Assembly (NCBI RefSeq): GCF_018881775.1
Contig: NZ_JACVPR010000001.1
Span: forward strand, 310,001 to 374,000
Reading direction: 5' to 3'
DNA: 64,000 nucleotides
DNA from: Polynucleobacter sp. MWH-Loch1C5
GTDB taxonomy: Bacteria; Pseudomonadota; Gammaproteobacteria; Burkholderiales; Burkholderiaceae
Position 1 is the first letter of the stretch; the number at the start of each line of letters is the position of its first letter. The notes under the pieces were generated by a model. That model saw only the letters and a program-made list of their open reading frames with translations, was not told the DNA's origin and searched no databases. The position numbers and the translations under genes are program-made. Below are positions 19,184 to 28,696 of the stretch, one piece after another.

Positions 19184-19771
19184 TCATTGTTTTTTCAGAT
19201 TTTTTAGGATCGCAAATGGATTAGGCTTCTCGATCACAATATCCTCAACCTGTCCCTTTAAGCGCGCACTGGCGGTCTTGAGGTCCTCTGCCAGACAGCC
19301 ATGGGCTGGGTGACGCGGGGCTAAAGGTAAAGCTAAAAGCACCTCATCTTCGATCAACTCAAGCAAATTAAAAGCCTCTGTCGCTACCAAAGCATCCTCC
19401 GACTCATGGTCTGCCTCAAAATCCCATGTCTCAGCCTCTTCTTCGGTCTGGAAAAATAAATAATCTCTATCAGATTCAATGACTTGCGCATAAGGCTTGA
19501 GACATGCTTGGCAGGTCAAAGGGATTTCTAGAGTTAATCTCAAGTGCAAAAAGTGCTTGGGGGTACCCCCCAACACCTCTTCATACCAGGTATGGCACTC
19601 CCAAACCAAGGTACTAGGCAATAAGCTGGAGCTTGTATCAATTTCAGCTTGAATCCTAGGGAAATGCTCAAGGCCCAACTCACCCTGGCCCACATAGCTA
19701 GCGCCAGACAGCAAATCGATCGATTCAAGATCCCGTGCATTTTGCAATAACAAGCTTTTTGGTTTCATCAT
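19184..19771 (-). CDS. yceD: DUF177/YceD family protein
   Basis: Member of the widespread YceD family encoded next to rpmF and linked in other bacteria to 23S rRNA/ribosome assembly; the exact role is not known from sequence. The 195-residue acidic protein has a LTCQACLKPY segment with a CxxC pair in the middle, and FLHLRLTLEIPL before it. Two adjacent ATG codons (19771 and 19768, MMKPKSLL) are the likely starts; a TTG at 19801 is not supported. It is divergent from maf with about 50 bases between. Confidence 0.9.
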   Translation of the reverse strand: MMKPKSLLLQNARDLESIDLLSGASYVGQGELGLEHFPRIQAEIDTSSSLLPSTLVWECHTWYEEVLGGTPKHFLHLRLTLEIPLTCQACLKPYAQVIESDRDYLFFQTEEEAETWDFEADHESEDALVATEAFNLLELIEDEVLLALPLAPRHPAHGCLAEDLKTASARLKGQVEDIVIEKPNPFAILKNLKKQ

Positions 19772-19821
19772 GAGGGTATTGTATTGATAGTCTCCCCCCA
19801 AGGCATAATGTGGGTCATCTT

Positions 19822-20400
19822 ATGAGTACTTTGATTCTGGCTTCTACTTCGGTATATCGACGCGCACTACTAGAGCGCTTAAGAATTCCTTTTCAGTGCC
19901 TTGCACCTCACACCGATGAAAGCCCTCTCGCTCATGAAACGCCTAGTGCACTGGCCATACGTCTAGCTCAAGCGAAAGCCCAAGCCATTGCCAACATGCA
20001 TCCACAGGCCTGGGTGATTGGTTCTGACCAAGTGGTTGATTGCCAAGGTCAACTCTTAGGCAAACCCGGCAACCACGAACGTGCAGTCGCGCAACTTCAA
20101 TCAATGCGTGGTCAAGTAGTGAAGTTTCATACAGCCGTATGCGTGATAGCACCTCACTTTTGTGAAGTTCGTAACGTGATCACTGAGGTCCTCTTCAAAA
20201 ACTTAAGTGACGCCACGATTGAGAGTTATCTTCGCGCTGAAGAGCCTTATGACTGTGCAGGTAGCGCTAAGTCCGAAGGACTCGGGATTAGCTTATTAGA
20301 GTACATTCGTAGCGATGATCCCACCGCCCTTGTTGGACTCCCCCTGATCACAACACTGCAGTTACTCAAACAATCCGGCTTTCCGCTACCCCTGCAATGA
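19822..20400 (+). CDS. Maf-type nucleotide pyrophosphatase (YceF subfamily)
   Basis: Hydrolyses non-canonical or modified nucleoside triphosphates; by genomic context next to yceD-rpmF this is the YceF type, which acts on 7-methyl-GTP. The 192-residue protein has LASTSVYRRALL with the Ser/Arg phosphate site, IGSDQVVDCQGQLLGKPG with the catalytic Asp, and a conserved PYDCAGSAKSEG loop. ATG at 19822 is preferred over GTG at 19810. It overlaps the next gene by four bases. Confidence 0.92.
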   Translation: MSTLILASTSVYRRALLERLRIPFQCLAPHTDESPLAHETPSALAIRLAQAKAQAIANMHPQAWVIGSDQVVDCQGQLLGKPGNHERAVAQLQSMRGQVVKFHTAVCVIAPHFCEVRNVITEVLFKNLSDATIESYLRAEEPYDCAGSAKSEGLGISLLEYIRSDDPTALVGLPLITTLQLLKQSGFPLPLQ

Positions 20401-21161
20401 AACTGGCTCCAGGACTTTATCTCATACCCAATACCTTAGGCTCTGAAGCACGTGAGGAACAAATCTTAGGGGTCATACCTGCTGAAGTGATACACATTGC
20501 GGCACAGATCCAATATTGGATTGTTGAAAATGCAAAAACCAGTCGCGCCCTCTTAAAAGCGATTGATCAACACAGCCCTTTGCAAAATCCATTACAGCAA
20601 CTCCACATGCAAGAGTGGCGTGGCTCCCATAAAAATCGCGACAGCCTGCAAGCACGGGATTTACTAAAACCCTGTTTAGATGGTCATGCCCTTGGCTTAA
20701 TGTCCGAAGCAGGTTTGCCTGCCATTGCTGATCCTGGCGCTGAGATTGTTGCAGCTGCCCATGAACTCAAGATTACAGTTCATCCGCTAGTAGGCCCTAG
20801 CTCCATTCTGTTGGCTTTGATGGCGAGCGGCTTCAATGGTCAATCATTTAGCTTTCATGGCTATTTACCGACTGCGGCAGATGAGCGCACGCAGGCGATT
20901 AAAGCACTAGAGAGTCACTCACGCAAAAGTAAACAGACGCAAATTTGGATTGAAACACCCTATCGCAATAGCGCCATGCTAGATAGTTTGATAGCAGCTA
21001 CGAGTGATTCGACTCGCCTGTGCTTAGCCTGTGATTTAACACTACCCAGCCAAAAGATCATCACTCAAACGCGCGCTCAGTGGCAAAAGTTCATGAAGCA
21101 CGATGTCTCTGCTTTACAAAACCTCAACCAACGTCCAGCCATCTTTTTATTATTAGCGTAA
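20397..21161 (+). CDS. RsmI-like SAM-dependent methyltransferase
   Basis: Tetrapyrrole-methylase-fold protein related to the 16S rRNA ribose methyltransferase RsmI. Visible are GLYLIPNTLG at the N terminus, LMSEAGLPAIADPG and the SAM-site HPLVGPSSILLALMASGF. Divergence from RsmI in the C-terminal half and the maf-linked location point to the paralogous group often annotated only as SAM-dependent methyltransferase, so the substrate is uncertain. It overlaps maf by four bases and its 3' end overlaps sppA by nine bases. Confidence 0.85.
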   Translation: MKLAPGLYLIPNTLGSEAREEQILGVIPAEVIHIAAQIQYWIVENAKTSRALLKAIDQHSPLQNPLQQLHMQEWRGSHKNRDSLQARDLLKPCLDGHALGLMSEAGLPAIADPGAEIVAAAHELKITVHPLVGPSSILLALMASGFNGQSFSFHGYLPTAADERTQAIKALESHSRKSKQTQIWIETPYRNSAMLDSLIAATSDSTRLCLACDLTLPSQKIITQTRAQWQKFMKHDVSALQNLNQRPAIFLLLA

Positions 21162-22097
21162 TTGGCTGTGTAGTAGCACGCGCGCGACACCATCACCCAA
21201 GGCAGCACCGAAACGTTTTGCAAAGCGCTCCGCTAGATTTTCTTTGAGGGTGTAATCGACGACCTCAGGAGCCTTGATGACATCGCGCGCCACTGAATCT
21301 ACATTACCAATCGCATCGACTAGACCTAGCTCAATACTGCGCGCGCCATTCCAAACCAGACCTGAGAATATTTCTGGGCGATCTTTAAGACGCTCACCGC
21401 GACCTTTTTTCACCACATCAATAAATTGCTGGTGAACCTCATTGAGCATTTCTTGAACGAATTGTTTTTGTTGAGCGTCTTCTTTACTGAATGGGTCCAG
21501 AAGCGCCTTATTTTTGCCTGCGGTGATGAGGCGTCTTTCGACTCCTAATTTATCCATCAAACCTTTCACACCAAAGCCACTCATCACCACACCAATTGAT
21601 CCCACCAAGCTAGCTTTATCCACATAAATCTGCTCACCGGCTACTGCCACATAATATCCACCTGATGCGCAAATCTCTTCGACGACAACATGCATCGGTT
21701 TATTAGGATATTTTTCGCGCAAGCGTTTGATTTCGTCATGAATAATGCCCGCCTGTACCGGTGACCCACCGGGACTATTGACGCGCAAAACCACGCCCAC
21801 GGAGTGAGGGTTTTCAAAAGCAGACTTCAATGAAGCCACAATATTATCTGCACTCGCTTTGGAATCTGGCGCAATCTCTCCTTGTAAATCTACTAAGGCA
21901 GTATGGCGCCCGACTTTACTCTGTCCACCCCAATCGATATCAAACAATTGAGTGGCCAAACCGACAAAAACGACCAACGTCATCGCTCTGACAGCAGTGC
22001 GCCAGCGACGCGCACGCCGCTGCTCCTTCAGGTTTTCGAGTAATAGATGTTCGAGCGCTTGGCGCTCCCACACTTTTTGCTGTTCTTGATCTGACAT
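21153..22097 (-). CDS. sppA: Signal peptide peptidase SppA-type S49 protease
   Basis: Membrane-anchored serine protease that digests cleaved signal peptides. The 314-residue protein is of the short S49 type: one membrane segment (AMTLVVFVGLAT, near 40-52), a conserved RVNSPGGSPVQAG loop, the catalytic Ser in EICASGGYYVAVAG and the catalytic Lys in ITAGKNKALLDPF. ATG at 22097 with AAGGAA upstream is chosen over TTG at 22124. The gene follows a HAD phosphatase after 53 bases; the Rieske-type gene I would expect between them in related genera is missing. Confidence 0.92.
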   Translation of the reverse strand: MSDQEQQKVWERQALEHLLLENLKEQRRARRWRTAVRAMTLVVFVGLATQLFDIDWGGQSKVGRHTALVDLQGEIAPDSKASADNIVASLKSAFENPHSVGVVLRVNSPGGSPVQAGIIHDEIKRLREKYPNKPMHVVVEEICASGGYYVAVAGEQIYVDKASLVGSIGVVMSGFGVKGLMDKLGVERRLITAGKNKALLDPFSKEDAQQKQFVQEMLNEVHQQFIDVVKKGRGERLKDRPEIFSGLVWNGARSIELGLVDAIGNVDSVARDVIKAPEVVDYTLKENLAERFAKRFGAALGDGVARVLLHSQLR

Positions 22098-22150
22098 AGT
22101 GACGCGTTTCCTTGAGATAGCCAAATTGTGCTTGATTTTTTAGAGCTCTG

Positions 22151-22798
22151 CTATTGCGCCAATAACCACGACTGCAACTCAGCCACATCGTGAGCAATAA
22201 AGATGGGGTCTTCTTTTAATAAAGTATGTTTGGGGTGCGCCCCATAGGTCACAGCGACTGCATCGACTCCCGCATTCTTGGCCATCAATAAATCATGTGT
22301 GGTATCCCCAATCATCAACATCTTTTCCATCGGCACCATCAAAGCCTCCGATAGTTCAATCAACATAGCTGGATGAGGTTTGGGGAAAGTTTCATCAGCG
22401 GTTCGAGTACTCGCAAATAGGGTTTCTAGTTGATGAAAGCCCAAAGAACGATTCAGGCCTTTACGACTCTTGCCCGTTGCCACTGCTTGCATGTGACCCC
22501 GATCTTTGAGGGTATGAAGTAATTCTCGTGCACCATGAAACAAACTTAACTCGTGATCTTTACTCAAATAATGGAAACGAAAACGATCTACCAAACGGGG
22601 ATGTTGCTCAAAAGTAATGGTGGGTACAGCTACACGCATGGCGTCTTGTACGCCCAGACCAATGACATGACTCGCGAGCGAGTCATCCGGCACAGGTAAA
22701 GCGAGATCGCGGCATGCATCTTGAATACAACGCACGATCGTGGGGGTGGAATCCATCAGAGTTCCATCCCAATCCCAAACTATCAGTTCGTATTTCAT
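22151..22798 (-). CDS. HAD-family phosphatase, phosphoglycolate-phosphatase-like
   Basis: Haloacid-dehalogenase hydrolase of subfamily IA. The 215-residue protein has motif I WDWDGTLMDST with Asp9 and Asp11, motif II in VATGKSRKGL, motif III near FPKPHPAML and motif IV MIGDTTHDLLMAKNAG. Resemblance to Gph and its place next to rluC are typical for betaproteobacteria; the physiological substrate cannot be read from sequence. Confidence 0.85.
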   Translation of the reverse strand: MKYELIVWDWDGTLMDSTPTIVRCIQDACRDLALPVPDDSLASHVIGLGVQDAMRVAVPTITFEQHPRLVDRFRFHYLSKDHELSLFHGARELLHTLKDRGHMQAVATGKSRKGLNRSLGFHQLETLFASTRTADETFPKPHPAMLIELSEALMVPMEKMLMIGDTTHDLLMAKNAGVDAVAVTYGAHPKHTLLKEDPIFIAHDVAELQSWLLAQ

Positions 22799-22800
22799 GA

Positions 22801-23688
22801 TCAGACGACTGGGTTTTCTAAAACACCCACCCCATCAATTTCAATCTTGATACGGTCGCCTTTTTTCAGAAAACGAGGTGGCTTAAAGCCTACACCGACT
22901 CCGCTCGGAGTTCCGGTAGCAATCACATCACCGGGATAGAGCGTCATGCCCGCTGACAAATTGGCAATGATGGTGGGGATATCAAAGATCATCAATTCAG
23001 TACTCGCATCCTGACGCAACTCATCATTGACCCAACATTTGACTTGAGTTTTTTGAGCATTGAGCTCATCTTTAGAGACTAAATAGGGTCCCATAGGACA
23101 TGCTGTATCTAAGCTTTTCCCAATATGAAACTGCACATGCTTAGCCTGTAGATCTCGCGCACTAATATCATTAATAATGGTGTAGCCCCACACGTAGTCG
23201 AGCGCATCACTGGCTTGAATAGCGCGCCCTTGACGTCCAATCACAATCGCTAACTCAGCTTCATAATCTAACTCTTGTGTGACACCCCCATGATTCTGTA
23301 TGCCGGCTTGTGGCCCGATCACACTCTCAGGTACCTTACTGAAAACAACTGGATGCTTGGGTAAATTCGCCATGGCACCTTGCGCCTCCCCCAACTTACT
23401 GGCTTGTACTTCTTTGACGTGATCTAAGTAATTTTTACCCACACAAAAGACGTTACGGCGCGGTCTAGGAATCGGCGCTAGCAAACAAATATCTTTCATC
23501 GCGATAGGCTTGGCTTGTGCCGGCAATGGCAAACCTTGAGATTGAAGCTCCACAATCAATTGCACCCCTTGCGTAGCAACGAGTGCTTGTTGATCAGCAG
23601 ACAGAATAAAGGGGGTCATCTCTTGTCCATTGGCGCTCACTTGGCCAATGGAAATTTGATCTTGGTATTGAAAGCAAGCAATCTTCAT
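22801..23688 (-). CDS. Fumarylacetoacetate hydrolase family protein
   Basis: Metal-dependent hydrolase/isomerase/decarboxylase fold acting on 2-keto acids; substrate not determinable here. The 295-residue protein has FCVGKNYLDHVKE, the metal-site acid pair in QELDYEAELAIVIGR, the DISARDLQ segment, and PGDVIATGTPSGVGVG. It starts two bases beyond the HAD gene, so the two are probably co-transcribed. Such proteins include fumarylpyruvate hydrolases and oxaloacetate tautomerases/decarboxylases. Confidence 0.88.
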   Translation of the reverse strand: MKIACFQYQDQISIGQVSANGQEMTPFILSADQQALVATQGVQLIVELQSQGLPLPAQAKPIAMKDICLLAPIPRPRRNVFCVGKNYLDHVKEVQASKLGEAQGAMANLPKHPVVFSKVPESVIGPQAGIQNHGGVTQELDYEAELAIVIGRQGRAIQASDALDYVWGYTIINDISARDLQAKHVQFHIGKSLDTACPMGPYLVSKDELNAQKTQVKCWVNDELRQDASTELMIFDIPTIIANLSAGMTLYPGDVIATGTPSGVGVGFKPPRFLKKGDRIKIEIDGVGVLENPVV

Positions 23689-23776
23689 AGCATCTCCTCA
23701 GCTGTATTGTTATTTCTTTGTATTGATTTTCTTATGGCAGGCATTTTTATTAAGACATCATAGCTAAATTCATGGA

Positions 23777-24709
23777 TTACTCGACGCTATAGCCGGAAAA
23801 CTCTGCTGGGGCTTTGGCGATAAACATCATTTTTTCCTCACGCGCCGGGTGCAGAAAAACAATACGATGCGCGTGCAACATCAGTCGCTTAGGCCTTAAG
23901 ATCTTATCTAATGCAACATCCCCGTATTTATCATCGCCCAAAATCGGATGACCACTATGCTGCAAGTGCACACGTATTTGATGAGTTCTACCGGTCTTTA
24001 ACTGAGCTTCAACTAGGGTCCAAGATTTCTGCTCATCTGTTCGTAAAGATTTAACGATCGTGTGACTGGCTTGCCCCTCAGCAGACACCCTCACCCGACG
24101 TTCGCCATTGGGTAAATTGAACTTCAAGAGCGGAAATTTGATGGATTTTGCGCGACTATCTGGCGAAAACTCACCATGCACCACCGCCCAATAACGCTTA
24201 TCGACCGCCCCCAAGCGAATTTGCTCATGTAAATGCACTAAGGCACTGCGCTTTTTTGCCAAGAGCAGTAAACCTGAGGTGTCACGGTCTAAACGGTGAA
24301 CCAACTCCAGAAATTTAGCCTGAGGTCGTTGGGCACGCATGGCCTCAATCACCCCCAAGGAAACCCCTGAGCCTCCGTGAACAGCCACCCCAGATGGCTT
24401 ATTGACGACGATCAGGTGCTCATCCTCATGCAATATTTGAATATCTTCACTGATTTTTCGGGATAAATAGCTACTTTGCGCCTGGGTTGACTCAGCCACC
24501 CGCATGGGCGGAATCCGCAAAACATCGCCTTCGACCAGTTTTTGGGAGGCATCCGCCCTTTTTTTGTTCACCCGGACCTCGCCAGAGCGAATTACCCTAT
24601 ATATATGGGTTTTGGGCACCCCTTTGGCAATGCGAAAGAGGAAATTGTCCAGCCTTTGACCGGCTTCTTCAAATAAAACAATGTGTTGGGATACCGAATT
24701 CGAGTCCAT
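23777..24709 (-). CDS. rluC: 23S rRNA pseudouridine synthase RluC
   Basis: Converts uridines 955, 2504 and 2580 (E. coli numbering) of 23S rRNA to pseudouridine. The 310-residue protein has an S4 RNA-binding domain (about 18-65) and a catalytic domain with Asp141 in ELVHRLDRDTSGLLLLAKK. It is divergent from rne, as in E. coli and most Proteobacteria; its ATG lies only seven bases from the putative rne -10, so its own leader must be very short or start inside the rne leader. Confidence 0.95.
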   Translation of the reverse strand: MDSNSVSQHIVLFEEAGQRLDNFLFRIAKGVPKTHIYRVIRSGEVRVNKKRADASQKLVEGDVLRIPPMRVAESTQAQSSYLSRKISEDIQILHEDEHLIVVNKPSGVAVHGGSGVSLGVIEAMRAQRPQAKFLELVHRLDRDTSGLLLLAKKRSALVHLHEQIRLGAVDKRYWAVVHGEFSPDSRAKSIKFPLLKFNLPNGERRVRVSAEGQASHTIVKSLRTDEQKSWTLVEAQLKTGRTHQIRVHLQHSGHPILGDDKYGDVALDKILRPKRLMLHAHRIVFLHPAREEKMMFIAKAPAEFSGYSVE

Positions 24710-24715
24710 ATGGCA

Positions 24716-24721
24716 TATAAT
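24716..24721 (+). promoter_or_regulatory. Probable rne promoter -10 element
   Basis: A perfect TATAAT lies about 315 bases before the rne start codon, in the gap to the divergent rluC. No clear -35 is seen at 17 bases (ACCGAA). The surrounding GCATATAATGC is nearly palindromic, so it could serve both strands. Confidence 0.45.
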
Positions 24722-25036
24722 GCTCTATCTTGCTGCACAACATCAAATTTTGACATCGCGACTTCGATGATGCCATTTGAGAACCTAAAGTGCCAAGCTC
24801 GGTCCGAAATAGCCGAAAGATATTTCCAGGGTAAGCCTCTCCCCTGAAGCAACGAGACGCAGATTGAAAAAAATTGAGGTCGGCATAGTGCCGCAACCGC
24901 GAAACATAAGAATTTAAGCAAGCGCTGATTGGAGTCAGCGAGTGCATATAAGTAGTCACTAGGGAGAGTTCTAACTCTTACCGTCTATTTCCGTTTCGCC
25001 TTTGCGATGGCTGCCGCCACACAACGGAGAGTATTT
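24722..25036 (+). promoter_or_regulatory. Long structured 5' leader of rne
   Basis: This 315-base gap carries no gene but has several hairpins: CAGGG/CCCTG (about 24826-24845), GGT-CGGCA-TAG-TGCCG-CA-ACC (about 24878-24898) and CGCTGA/TCAGCG (24923-24940). In E. coli a leader of about 360 bases with such hairpins lets RNase E control its own mRNA. Similar length, position and hairpin content suggest the same here; this is inference. GGAGAG before the ATG is the ribosome binding site. Confidence 0.55.
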
Positions 25037-27553
25037 ATGAAACGCATGTTATTTAACGCAACGCAACAAGAGGAATTGCGCGTAGCGATTGTCGATGGCC
25101 AAAAACTCATCGATATTGATATTGAAACTGCCGGTCGCGAACAGCGTAAGGGCAATATCTACAAGGGTGTTATCACCCGCATCGAACCTTCATTAGAAGC
25201 CTGCTTTGTCAATTATGGCGAAGAACGTCATGGCTTTTTGCCATTCAAAGAAGTATCCCGCGCCTACTTTAAAGAAGGTGTGGATGTCCGCAATGCCGGC
25301 ATCAAAGATGCTTTGCAAGAAGGTCAAGAGATCATCGTTCAAGTGGAGAAAGAAGAACGTGGCAATAAGGGTGCTGCGCTCACGAGTTTTATCTCTCTAG
25401 CAGGTCGTTATTTGGTTCTCATGCCCAACAATCCACGTGGCGGTGGTGTATCACGCCGCATTGAGGGCGAAGACCGCAATGAATTACGCGAAGCGATGGC
25501 TCAACTGACTGTACCCGATGGCATGAGTATTATTGCCCGCACCGCAGGTATCGGTCGTAGCGCTGAAGAATTACAGTGGGACTTGAACTACCTCATGCAA
25601 CTCTGGAAAGCCATTGATGAGGCTGCCAAAGGTAATAACGCCCCACTCCTGATTTATCTGGAGTCCAGCTTAGTCATTCGTGCCATTCGTGACTACTTCC
25701 AGCCTGATATTGGTGAAATCCTCATCGATACCGATGAGATTTACGAGCAGGCCCACTCCTTCATGTCAGTGGTGATGCCTGATAACGTGACACGCGTAAA
25801 ACGTTATTCTGATGACGTTCCTCTGTTTTCTCGTTTCCAAATCGAGCATCAAATTGAGACTGCCTACTCTCGTACCGTCTCATTACCATCGGGTGGCGCT
25901 ATCGTCATCGACCATACCGAAGCTTTAGTATCAGTTGATGTCAACTCAGCGCGCGCTATTCGTGGCTCAGATATTGAAGAAACTGCCACACGCACCAATT
26001 TAGAAGCTGCTGATGAAGTCGCTCGCCAGATGCGTTTGCGCGATCTCGGTGGCTTGATTGTGATCGACTTCATCGATATGGAGTCAGCTAAGAATCAAAA
26101 AGAAGTCGAGCAACGCTTAAAAGATGCCCTACGCCATGATCGCGCCCGTGTTCAGATGGGTAAGATTTCTCGCTTTGGTCTTTTAGAACTGTCTCGTCAA
26201 CGTTTACGCCCTGCACTCTCAGAGAGCAGCAATGTGACCTGTCCACGCTGTAATGGCACTGGTCACATCCGTGATACTGAATCTTCAGCCTTGCAAGTCT
26301 TGCGCATCATTCAGGAAGAGGCGATGAAAGACAACACCGCTGCGATCCATTGCCAGGTCCCTGTGGATGTGGCTGCCTTCTTGCTCAATGAAAAACGCAA
26401 TGAAGTGATCAAGATTGAAAATCGCTTTAAGGTCAATATTCTCTTATTGCCTAATAAGCACTTAGAAACACCCCATTACAAGCTCGAGCGTTTAAGACAC
26501 GATGACCCTCGTCTCGATGATCCGAAAGCTAGCTATGTCATGGCAGAAGATGCGAGCAAAGAGCTCGAGTCCGATACGATCCTCAATCGTCGTGAAGCAG
26601 AAAATCGCCCCCGCCAAGAAGCTGCGGTGAAAGGGGTGACACCGAGCCAACCAGCGCCGATGTCTTCACCACGCCCTGAGCGCAAAACCAGCTCTGCTAG
26701 CTCTTCTAGTGGTGGCTTCTTAGGTTTCATTAAGAAATTATTTTCTTCTAGCCCAGCGCCTAAAGAAGAACCCAAAAATGAGCGCCAGGGTCGAGGCCGT
26801 CATCGTGAGCGCAACAAGCGTGGTGGTCGCGATCATCAAAAAGACGGTCAACGTGAAGGTCAGCAGCCACGTGCTGATAGACCAGTTCGTACCGAAGAAC
26901 AAAAACAAGAGCAACGTGAACGTAATGCAGAACGTAATGCCGCTCGTAAAGAACGTCAACGCCAAAACGCAGCTCAAGCTCAAGCCAATGCGAAGACTGA
27001 GAATGCAGATACTGGCCTTGCAGAAGCTCAGGACGCTTTAACACATGCCGCACCTCAAGCAGAGGGGGGAGAAGAGCGTCGTCGCGGTCGTAACCGCCGT
27101 GGTCGCAACCGCCGTGAGCGCACCGATAACTCTGTAGAGAATCCAGTAGAGACTTCTAATGAAGCCGCAGCGATTGTTGCCAACACGACTGCCGCTACGA
27201 GTAGCTTCACCCTAGAAGCTGTAGTCCCTGCAGAAGCAGTTGCTGCACCCCTGACTAGCTCAGCACCTGCTGAGCCAGCGCCAGCGGCTATTGCCCCTGC
27301 CCCCGCTGAATTACCTAAAGTCGAGTTCCAGGCTCTCAAGGAATCTGACCTACAAGGCGTAATTGCGTCAGCAGGCATGGTTTGGGTCAATACCGATCAA
27401 GCCAAATTAGCTGAAGTTCGTTCACAGATTGAATCTGAACCCGTGGTTCAGCACCCGCCACGCGAACCTAAACCTGCCCCAGAGCTGCCGAATGGCCCTA
27501 TGGTTTTGGTGGAAACCGGCGGTAAAGAGCAAACCATCCAAAAACAGAGTTAG
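25037..27553 (+). CDS. rne: Ribonuclease E
   Basis: Main endonuclease of mRNA decay and rRNA/tRNA processing. The 838-residue product has an S1 domain (about 36-120), the catalytic DNase I-like region with [18 protein letters not shown] and LIVIDFIDM (the Mg-binding aspartates), and the zinc-link CPRCNGTG. The C-terminal half is low-complexity: a possible membrane-binding amphipathic helix ([11 protein letters not shown]), an Arg-rich RNA-binding region, an Ala/Pro linker and a conserved end segment with PMVLVET. ATG at 25037 with GGAGAG upstream is chosen over an in-frame ATG at 25007. moaA follows after 15 bases. Confidence 0.97.
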   Translation: MKRMLFNATQQEELRVAIVDGQKLIDIDIETAGREQRKGNIYKGVITRIEPSLEACFVNYGEERHGFLPFKEVSRAYFKEGVDVRNAGIKDALQEGQEIIVQVEKEERGNKGAALTSFISLAGRYLVLMPNNPRGGGVSRRIEGEDRNELREAMAQLTVPDGMSIIARTAGIGRSAEELQWDLNYLMQLWKAIDEAAKGNNAPLLIYLESSLVIRAIRDYFQPDIGEILIDTDEIYEQAHSFMSVVMPDNVTRVKRYSDDVPLFSRFQIEHQIETAYSRTVSLPSGGAIVIDHTEALVSVDVNSARAIRGSDIEETATRTNLEAADEVARQMRLRDLGGLIVIDFIDMESAKNQKEVEQRLKDALRHDRARVQMGKISRFGLLELSRQRLRPALSESSNVTCPRCNGTGHIRDTESSALQVLRIIQEEAMKDNTAAIHCQVPVDVAAFLLNEKRNEVIKIENRFKVNILLLPNKHLETPHYKLERLRHDDPRLDDPKASYVMAEDASKELESDTILNRREAENRPRQEAAVKGVTPSQPAPMSSPRPERKTSSASSSSGGFLGFIKKLFSSSPAPKEEPKNERQGRGRHRERNKRGGRDHQKDGQREGQQPRADRPVRTEEQKQEQRERNAERNAARKERQRQNAAQAQANAKTENADTGLAEAQDALTHAAPQAEGGEERRRGRNRRGRNRRERTDNSVENPVETSNEAAAIVANTTAATSSFTLEAVVPAEAVAAPLTSSAPAEPAPAAIAPAPAELPKVEFQALKESDLQGVIASAGMVWVNTDQAKLAEVRSQIESEPVVQHPPREPKPAPELPNGPMVLVETGGKEQTIQKQS

Positions 27554-27568
27554 CTCTACAATGGGGGC

Positions 27569-28684
27569 ATGTCTGAAAAAGTCATTCCCCTCATTGACGA
27601 ACGCCAACGCAAAATCGGCAGTCATACCCCAGTCATTCCTGATCAACTTCAGGAAGCGACTGGTCTATTGACAGATACACGCGCTCGCCGCCTTCATGAC
27701 CTCAGAATTTCTGTCACAGACCGTTGCAACTTTCGTTGCACCTATTGCATGCCCAAGGAAATCTTTGACAAAAACTATCCTTATTTAGCGCATCAAGAAT
27801 TATTATCTTTTGAAGAAATTGTTCGCTTGGCCAAGATTTACATCGCTCATGGTGTCGAGAAAATTCGTTTAACCGGAGGCGAACCCCTACTACGTAAAAA
27901 TCTTGAGCGCTTGATCGAAATGTTAGCTCCGCTCAAAACTGTCTCAGGGGCACCGATCGATTTAACACTGACGACGAATGGTAGTCTCTTACGCAAAAAA
28001 GCACAGAGCTTATTCAATGCAGGTTTATCACGTTTAACGGTCAGCCTAGACTCAATGGACGATGCCACTTTTAAGGCCATGAATGATGTCGACTATCCAG
28101 TTGAAGATGTACTCGATGGTATTCGGGCTGCACAAGAGGCGGGCTTTAAAAATATTAAAGTGAATATGGTCGTTAAGAAAGGGACGAACGACCAAGAAAT
28201 TATTCCGATGGCACGTTACTTTAAAAATAGCGGCATCATCCTGCGCTTTATTGAGTTCATGGATGTAGGGGCATCGAATGGCTGGAATATGGCCGAGGTC
28301 ATGCCTTCAGCTGCAGTTATTGAACGTATCCATGCTGAATTTCCACTCACGAATATTGATCCTAATTACCCCGGTGAGGTCGCCGAACGCTGGCGCTACT
28401 TAGATGGCAGCGGTGAAGTCGGCGTGATTTCCAGTGTGACACAAGCTTTCTGTAAAGACTGTTCGCGCGCGCGCCTATCCACCGAAGGTAAGATGTATTT
28501 GTGTTTGTTTGCGACAGAAGGTTATGACCTGCGCGCATTATTGCGCTCGGGTAAAACAGATCTGGAAATTAGTAATGCGATTGCGCAAATTTGGTCTACC
28601 CGTTCAGATCGCTACTCTGAATTGCGCGGCTCACCAGAGTTAGCTAATAAGCCCAAAGTAGAAATGTCCTATATTGGTGGTTGA
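27569..28684 (+). CDS. moaA: GTP 3',8-cyclase MoaA
   Basis: Radical-SAM enzyme that starts molybdenum cofactor synthesis from GTP. The 371-residue protein has the N-terminal cluster Cys53, Cys57 and Cys60 ([12 protein letters not shown]), a C-terminal cluster with [11 protein letters not shown] and MYLCLF, and the obligatory Gly-Gly C terminus. It extends about 40 residues before the radical-SAM core. It lies between rne and moeA on one strand. Confidence 0.98.
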   Translation: MSEKVIPLIDERQRKIGSHTPVIPDQLQEATGLLTDTRARRLHDLRISVTDRCNFRCTYCMPKEIFDKNYPYLAHQELLSFEEIVRLAKIYIAHGVEKIRLTGGEPLLRKNLERLIEMLAPLKTVSGAPIDLTLTTNGSLLRKKAQSLFNAGLSRLTVSLDSMDDATFKAMNDVDYPVEDVLDGIRAAQEAGFKNIKVNMVVKKGTNDQEIIPMARYFKNSGIILRFIEFMDVGASNGWNMAEVMPSAAVIERIHAEFPLTNIDPNYPGEVAERWRYLDGSGEVGVISSVTQAFCKDCSRARLSTEGKMYLCLFATEGYDLRALLRSGKTDLEISNAIAQIWSTRSDRYSELRGSPELANKPKVEMSYIGG

Positions 28685-28696
28685 AGAATTATCCTC

